Shown in pieces: positions 28,701-29,384 of a stretch of DNA of 29,384 nt; the stretch's first letter is position 1; each line of letters starts with the position of its first letter. The stretch comes from Sphaeroforma arctica JP610 (lineage: Eukaryota; Opisthokonta; Ichthyosporea; Ichthyophonida). The notes beneath the pieces are model-generated. The model saw only the letters and a list, made by a program, of their open reading frames with translations. It had not been told where the DNA came from and made no database searches. A program made the position numbers and the translations under genes. The stretch is taken from assembly GCF_001186125.1 (NCBI RefSeq), contig NW_014040499.1, forward strand, positions 62,085 through 91,468. Reading direction: 5' to 3'.

Positions 28701-29077
28701 AAAGAGATGGCCAAGCTAGGGCTATCCGTACGTGTGCAGAACCAGCTTACTAAAAAGTTGCCCACCAGCGCAACGGTATACCGCATGCCTCCTATCAACC
28801 GGACACGTCTTTACTCATGTACAACCATGCATGAGAACCTGTACACTTCACCACCCAAGCTAACAACCTATTACACGTTCCCGCCGAATTGCCTTCAAGC
28901 AGTAACAAACATACCGGGTTCTTTCCGCATCGAGCCACAACCGAACCCAGACTGTGTATGAGGTGCATTCGGATTACCGTTGGTCTCAGCTTCGCCCGAC
29001 TCTTGATTTTGCCCCATTTTATAGATCGGTCTGGTATTCGATTGGCCGGTGGCTGGATCGATGCCTGAAGCAGCGCC
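8981..29077 (-). CDS. Giant C2H2/ELM2/SANT/tandem-GATA chromatin protein (21 exons, 5'-partial)
   Basis: Twenty-one exons connect in consistent phase to 9,585 coding bases: 3,194 residues plus stop. Domains by visible residue number: three C2H2 fingers (153-232); a disordered exon with YAD, Gly-Ala and Ser-Pro repeats (264-1053); an acidic segment (about 1200-1356); ELM2 (about 1400-1460 plus a helical tail to 1500); SANT (about 1505-1553); a basic AT-hook-like cluster and acidic region (1607-1900); two GATA-type fingers (2037-2061 and 2073-2097); then a Q/R/E/G-rich tail to 3194. ELM2-SANT modules bind and activate HDAC1/2 in MTA, MIER, RERE and MIDEAS proteins, so a nuclear DNA-guided deacetylase corepressor is the likely role (inference). 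GATA after ELM2-SANT recalls MTA and RERE; C2H2 with ELM2-SANT recalls ZNF541/TRERF1. No BAH domain was seen; it could lie upstream of the window. The start codon is not in the window. Confidence 0.9.
12986..13369 (-). CDS. Giant ELM2-SANT gene, exon 20 seen: first GATA-type finger
   Basis: 128 codons, phase 0 on both sides, between CGACACCGCCACAG and GTACGC. A disordered lead from ILPSPRSNDFNSAL is followed by HECSECQEKESTLWRKG and VLGGVLCDAC. Spacing is C-x2-C-x17-C-x2-C (C2037, C2040, C2058, C2061), exactly the type IVa GATA finger. LWR and LCDAC stand where GATA factors have LWRR and LCNAC. Confidence 0.93.
13570..13797. repeat. 50-bp tandem repeat, about 4.5 copies
   Basis: The unit beginning GATCAGAAAGTGGAGAGACA and ending with GAAGCAACACA recurs with starts at 13591, 13641, 13689, 13739 and 13789 (one copy two bases shorter). 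It lies in the intron between exons 19 and 20 of the giant gene. Confidence 0.88.
13949..14048 (-). CDS. Giant ELM2-SANT gene, exon 19 seen
   Basis: 100 nt between TTTCCACTCAG and GTATGT. It completes Arg and encodes IVRNVAESLHNPFSRSNSWA, then AQVNNSSGQNYRQ. Exits phase 0. Confidence 0.85.
14411..15295 (-). CDS. Giant ELM2-SANT gene, exon 18 seen: AT-hook-like basic cluster, acidic region
   Basis: 885 nt between TTCAAATTGTAG and GTACGC. It starts with NRGTTKRKRGRKPKRKH, a strong nuclear-localisation-type cluster with an AT-hook-like RGRKP core. Then Ser/Glu/Asp-rich sequence typical of a disordered chromatin protein, an Asn/Ala/Gly run (from repeats of GCATTA on the plus strand, about 14548-14577) and a charged end, APMRDE. 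It exits in phase 2. Confidence 0.9.
15370..15510. repeat. (TA)n, (TG)n and (CGCA)n microsatellites
   Basis: Simple sequence in the intron between exons 17 and 18 of the giant gene. Open frames across it are repeat artefacts. Confidence 0.8.
15639..15757 (-). CDS. Giant ELM2-SANT gene, exon 17 seen
   Basis: 119 nt between GGTTTTTATGCAG and GTGTGT. It encodes ATPEEPTSRRRQAIGNNRSS, then YAANGAHTAGASPAKPSRN and part of Arg. A basic disordered linker after SANT. AG plus A completes Arg at the next junction. Confidence 0.85.
16238..16339 (-). CDS. Giant ELM2-SANT gene, exon 16 seen: SANT helix 3
   Basis: 34 codons, phase 0 on both sides, between GAACAAGCAG and GTATGT. It encodes IQTKSIADVVAYYYHWKKDE, then NTDYRYSLSKRIPP. 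The block TKSIADVVAYYYHWKK matches SANT helix 3 of MIER-type proteins (RTxxECVAFYYMWKK), the surface that packs on HDAC1/2 in solved complexes of relatives. Confidence 0.93.
16824..16889 (-). CDS. Giant ELM2-SANT gene, exon 15 seen: SANT core
   Basis: 66 nt, phase 0 on both sides, between CATTCCCCGCAG and GTATGC. It encodes EKNLFRDGFSKYQKDFRAIS, then QE. Joined to exon 14 it reads WTDE-EKNLFRDGFSKYQKDFRAI, a clear SANT helix 1-2 (consensus WTxEExxxFxxAxxxYGKDFxxI). The usual Gly before Lys-Asp-Phe is Gln here. Confidence 0.93.
17160..17410. repeat. Two similar TA-rich patches about 200 bases apart
   Basis: The motif (TATA)n followed by AAACWGATGTAYACAACTATTGTACATATTT occurs near 17195-17235 and again near 17360-17405, so a 40-50 base segment has been duplicated in the intron between exons 14 and 15. 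The rest of that ~1-kb intron shows nothing coding. Confidence 0.7.
17872..18053 (-). CDS. Giant ELM2-SANT gene, exon 14 seen: end of ELM2, start of SANT
   Basis: 182 nt between CACCATCACGCAG and GTGCGT. It encodes LNVILEYSDLLKVRQPAG, then a helical tail (EDILHLCMNAPHLTSVLVSL) like the ELM2-SANT linker helix where the MTA/RERE consensus has ALxxLxxxxYDxxxAL. It ends PQWTDE, the opening Trp of SANT. An internal GTACGC after CTTAAG is read through here. Confidence 0.87.
18353..18473 (-). CDS. Giant ELM2-SANT gene, exon 13 seen: middle of ELM2
   Basis: Acceptor TTCGTACACTACAG, donor GTAAGT, phase 0 in and phase 1 out. It encodes CDLSFLDEENGVEENTIEEF, then GGAQTHNELLWQPDSVDDDS. ELLWQPDSVDDD corresponds to the ELM2 block LVWxPxxxxDxDLxxYL of known members. 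Confidence 0.9.
18660..19012. other. Assembly gap (353 Ns)
   Basis: A run of N flanked on both sides by (TA)n sequence. It lies inside the intron between exons 12 and 13 of the giant gene, whose coding phase is unbroken across it, so no coding sequence need be missing. Confidence 0.98.
19137..19297 (-). CDS. Giant ELM2-SANT gene, exon 12 seen: start of ELM2
   Basis: Acceptor TTTTAATCACACAG, donor GTATAG. It encodes GILDVSQRDTASGKHSHVI, then HWSRGFHDQNGKYYPGGVM and VSHKSGITHVGPNYQ. ITHVGPNYQ matches the ELM2 opening (I-x-VGxxYQA in MTA, MIER and RERE). Phase 0 exit. Confidence 0.9.
19455..19557 (+). repeat. 51-bp direct tandem duplication
   Basis: Two adjacent copies of a unit starting AGTGCTGAATAAAAGTAAAA and ending TTTCCGACGATGCC differ at only a few positions. 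Located in the intron between exons 11 and 12 of the giant gene. Confidence 0.85.
19732..19862. repeat. (AT)n and (AAAGAT)n microsatellites
   Basis: A pure (TA)n run of about 35 bases, then AAGTTAAAGATTAAAGATAA-type hexamers, just 3' of exon 11 of the giant gene. Confidence 0.85.
19882..20563 (-). CDS. Giant ELM2-SANT gene, exon 11 seen: Arg-rich then acidic region
   Basis: 682 nt between CTCTCCTCCAG and GTATGT. It opens GIQLTPHDRPVYKLGNTSSY, then an Ala/Arg-rich helical stretch, an Arg/Ser/Pro stretch, and a long Glu/Asp-rich acidic stretch ending EDPSDTEN. The closing A joins AG of the next exon to make Lys. The 3' intron contains a short TA/GATAAA microsatellite. Confidence 0.88.
20741..20872 (-). 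CDS. Giant ELM2-SANT gene, exon 10 seen
   Basis: 44 codons, phase 0 on both sides, between CATTCCTGCAG and GTACGT. It encodes ADVTGELGGPISDYHHAQRA, then LMCEQNQRQRAKDLDVGKQS and LGSN. Charged and probably helical; possibly a conserved interaction segment ahead of ELM2, but no family was recognised. Confidence 0.87.
21074..21168 (-). CDS. Giant ELM2-SANT gene, exon 9 seen
   Basis: 95 nt between TTGCTATCACAG and GTAAGT. The incoming C makes Arg, then LGSAAHSPNGVASVTDHS and GKVRKRTDAELLY. It exits in phase 0. The end reads straight into the next exon as ELLY-ADVTGELGGP. Confidence 0.85.
22103..24471 (-). CDS. Giant ELM2-SANT gene, exon 8 seen: long disordered exon
   Basis: A 2.37-kb exon (about 790 residues), open throughout and GC-rich. 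It contains Ser/Arg/Pro/Gly-rich low-complexity sequence. Notable tracts are tandem Tyr-Ala-Asp-like units (DTAYADRGGGYARAG and onward, 22810-22945), a series of RKSPSL/RISPNL/LSPG-type Ser-Pro units (23030-23200) and a pure Gly-Ala run coded by a hexanucleotide repeat. It ends INIK before GTAGGT, phase 1. The acceptor used is AATAACCAG (24471); a second in-frame acceptor (GTGTGCAG, start 24403) would shorten it by 23 residues. No folded domain was recognised. Confidence 0.88.
22431..22484. repeat. Coding hexanucleotide repeat (ACCCGC)n, nine perfect copies
   Basis: On the minus strand this is (GCGGGT)n, read inside exon 8 as an uninterrupted Gly-Ala run. The flanks (ACCCGA, then CCCGCT) are one-base variants. 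Length is likely polymorphic. Confidence 0.93.
24691..24807 (-). CDS. Giant ELM2-SANT gene, exon 7 seen: second half of C2H2 finger 3
   Basis: Acceptor CGTCCGACAG. It opens KHYESCHLLYDDGQPEIAG, giving H227 and H232 and so completing C-x4-C-x12-H-x4-H with exon 6. Hydrophilic residues follow to NEQG. The end used is AG/GTCTAC in phase 2, which matches the next exon. Other phase-compatible solutions exist: a GC donor ending the exon at 24695, or GTAGCA ending it at 24722, each with the next exon starting at 24403. Confidence 0.78.
24977..25025. repeat. 10-bp tandem repeat AGCACTCAGA
   Basis: Three contiguous copies, then two variants (AAGAAGCACTCAGG, AGCACG), in the intron between exons 6 and 7 of the giant gene. 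Confidence 0.85.
25243..25309 (-). CDS. Giant ELM2-SANT gene, exon 6 seen: first half of C2H2 finger 3
   Basis: 67 nt between CACACACAG and a consensus GTGAGT donor. It encodes DRPYVCKIGLCMKRYKEKRQ, then L and part of an Arg codon. It supplies the Cys pair (C209, C214, spacing C-x4-C) of a finger whose two His lie in the next exon. AG plus G completes Arg across the intron. Confidence 0.88.
26008..26097 (-). pseudogene. Decayed copy of the C2H2 zinc-finger exon (pseudo-exon)
   Basis: On the minus strand, GATATTCGC...GTCCGCATT...ACTTCGTCAAA.GAGTCGA..GTCTCACCTC.ATACxxxxxCATCGGCGTATATGC lines up base for base with the second-finger part of exon 5 (GACATCCGG...GTCCGGATT...CCTTCAAAAGAGTCGACCATCTCACCTCGCATAC...CATAGACGTATGTGC), including the position of the splice donor. 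The Cys and His codons are largely lost and the frame is interrupted. The likely origin is tandem duplication of the exon followed by decay. Confidence 0.6.
26288..26450 (-). CDS. Giant ELM2-SANT gene, exon 5 seen: C2H2 fingers 1 and 2
   Basis: Acceptor CCTTCTGCAG and donor GTATGTGC. Two classical C2H2 fingers are complete here: CRFC-x12-HMTSH (C153, C156, H169, H173) and CPDC-x12-HTMTH (C181, C184, H197, H201), each C-x2-C-x12-H-x3-H with the conserved Phe and Leu. The linker is SDIRPHT. It exits in phase 1, and the last base joins the next exon to give the linker HRLDRPYVC, close to the classical TGEKPYxC linker. Confidence 0.92.
26694..26771 (-). CDS. Giant ELM2-SANT gene, exon 4 seen
   Basis: 26 codons, phase 0 on both sides, between acceptor ATACCACTAG and donor GTAAGT. 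It encodes AALKVKASDSLTRTNTGGVA, then STSVST, a linker leading straight into the zinc fingers. Confidence 0.72.
26933..26998 (-). CDS. Giant ELM2-SANT gene, exon 3 seen
   Basis: A strong acceptor (TTTTCTTTGCAG) opens NKELSHYWCVLEAIEHKLVR, then QL. The donor chosen is GTGTAC because it alone keeps phase 0 with the next exon; an upstream GTGTGT donor is possible. The peptide looks helical. Confidence 0.55.
27249..27385 (-). CDS. Giant ELM2-SANT gene, exon 2 seen (disordered, Ser/Arg-rich)
   Basis: Entered after TTCGCATAG in phase 1 and left before GTACCT in phase 0. It encodes PESPVLSRKSTAQSVSRSRP and ends QQESVSDK. The preceding 1.5-kb intron contains the whole 51-bp minisatellite. The frame stays open into the repeat, so the exact acceptor rests on phase and the CATAG site. 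Confidence 0.72.
27423..28438. repeat. 51-bp minisatellite, about 20 copies
   Basis: The unit contains CCTTAGGATTTACATGTAGA and TACATAGGAATGTGTGTC and recurs every 51 bases with few changes. Because 51 is 3x17, the minus strand reads as a 17-residue repeat (THIPMYLHVNPKVGYKL) over long stretches. One copy near 27990-28010 is two bases short, and one near 28204 carries a stop, so the long frame is a by-product, not a gene. It lies wholly in one intron of the giant gene. Confidence 0.95.
28487..28556. repeat. (TA)n/TTTATA microsatellite
   Basis: AT-only stretch between the 51-bp array and the plus-strand-open region, still inside the same intron. Confidence 0.8.
28915..29077 (-). CDS. Giant ELM2-SANT gene, most upstream exon seen
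   Basis: Acceptor TCATCGCAATAG and donor GTATGT bound 163 nt entered in phase 0 and left in phase 1 (G). It encodes a disordered, N/Q/G/S-rich peptide from GAASGIDPATGQSNTRP to GSMRKEP. The G joins CT of the next exon to make Ala. The opposite strand is also open here (see rejected items), but the minus strand has good splice sites and composition like the rest of this gene. Confidence 0.6.
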
Positions 29078-29384
29078 CTATTGCGATGAAGGAATATTTA
29101 TGGCATGAGCGACTTGAAATTATAGTATGTAAACATATGTATTCCTGCTTGTATGTATATATGGACATAAATACAAGAGAATAAACTGTAACCAATGCAG
29201 CAAACGCGAAGTATAACACAAGAGTTATACACAAAAATAAAACTAAACAAACTAGATCGATGCATGGTCATGTCACCCTCCGTAAGTACAAATCGGTTCG
29301 GAAGATTACGATATGGATCACAAGACACATAAATTGATGAATGTCTACTTCGAAAACGGTAACCACTATATGCATATATGAATA
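29078..29384. other. Right edge: upstream intron of the giant gene
   Basis: AT-rich sequence upstream of the first visible exon. A possible small minus-strand exon (about 29295-29345, reading SSIYVSCDPYRNLPNRF before GTACTT) has a donor and the right exit phase but no convincing acceptor, so it is not called. Confidence 0.35.

Noticed and set aside
28683-29184. Two overlapping plus-strand open frames (92 and 76 codons) with protein-like composition, e.g. YRWSQLRPTLDFAPFYRSVW
   Set aside because: They need a frame change near 28950, and no family was recognised. The minus strand of the same stretch has consensus splice sites, composition like the giant gene and correct phase to the next exon. 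A plus-strand gene is not excluded.

Overview
This is a eukaryotic nuclear window. The coding sequence is GC-rich and broken into many short exons with GT-AG introns. The introns and spacers are AT-rich and crowded with (TA)n/(CA)n microsatellites, and there is one assembly gap (18660-19012). ELM2-SANT and GATA modules in one large protein are typical of animals and their relatives. The long introns and compact gene spacing suggest a unicellular holozoan such as an ichthyosporean (a Sphaeroforma-like genome), but this is inference, not identification. No rRNA, tRNA, CRISPR array, virus-like element or intact transposon was recognised.

Layout. (1) 94-4063, minus: the 5' half of a multi-exon gene of unknown function. 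Six exons (298 residues) join in consistent phase. The protein has an acidic-dileucine-like motif and a predicted membrane segment, and the gene runs off the left edge. (2) 5188-6399, minus: an intronless YeeE/YedE (TsuA-like) sulfur-transport-family membrane protein. (3) 6400-8080: a non-coding spacer with an 8-bp tandem repeat and cryptically simple DNA. (4) 8170-8292, plus: a 40-residue Cys-rich protein of the conserved small MC...TWAGCG...CxCP type. (5) 8981-29077, minus: one giant gene filling two thirds of the window.

The giant gene was built by following splice sites and reading phase through 21 exons. Summed coding length is 9,585 nt, exactly divisible by three, giving 3,194 residues plus a stop. 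Its 5' end lies beyond the right edge. Domain order is: three C2H2 zinc fingers (the third split by an intron), a ~790-residue disordered exon, ELM2, SANT, an acidic/basic disordered region with an AT-hook-like cluster, two tandem GATA-type fingers each with exact C-x2-C-x17-C-x2-C spacing, and a ~1,100-residue Q/R/E/G-rich tail. ELM2-SANT modules are known to recruit class I histone deacetylases (MTA, MIER, RERE, MIDEAS families), so a chromatin corepressor scaffold that reads DNA through five zinc fingers is the likely role. The order C2H2x3-ELM2-SANT-GATAx2 is not one I know from a described family.

Its introns hold a 51-bp minisatellite of about 20 copies, a 50-bp array, and what look like decayed copies of the C2H2 exon. 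The exon models are inferred by eye from splice consensus and phase. Transcript data would be decisive.
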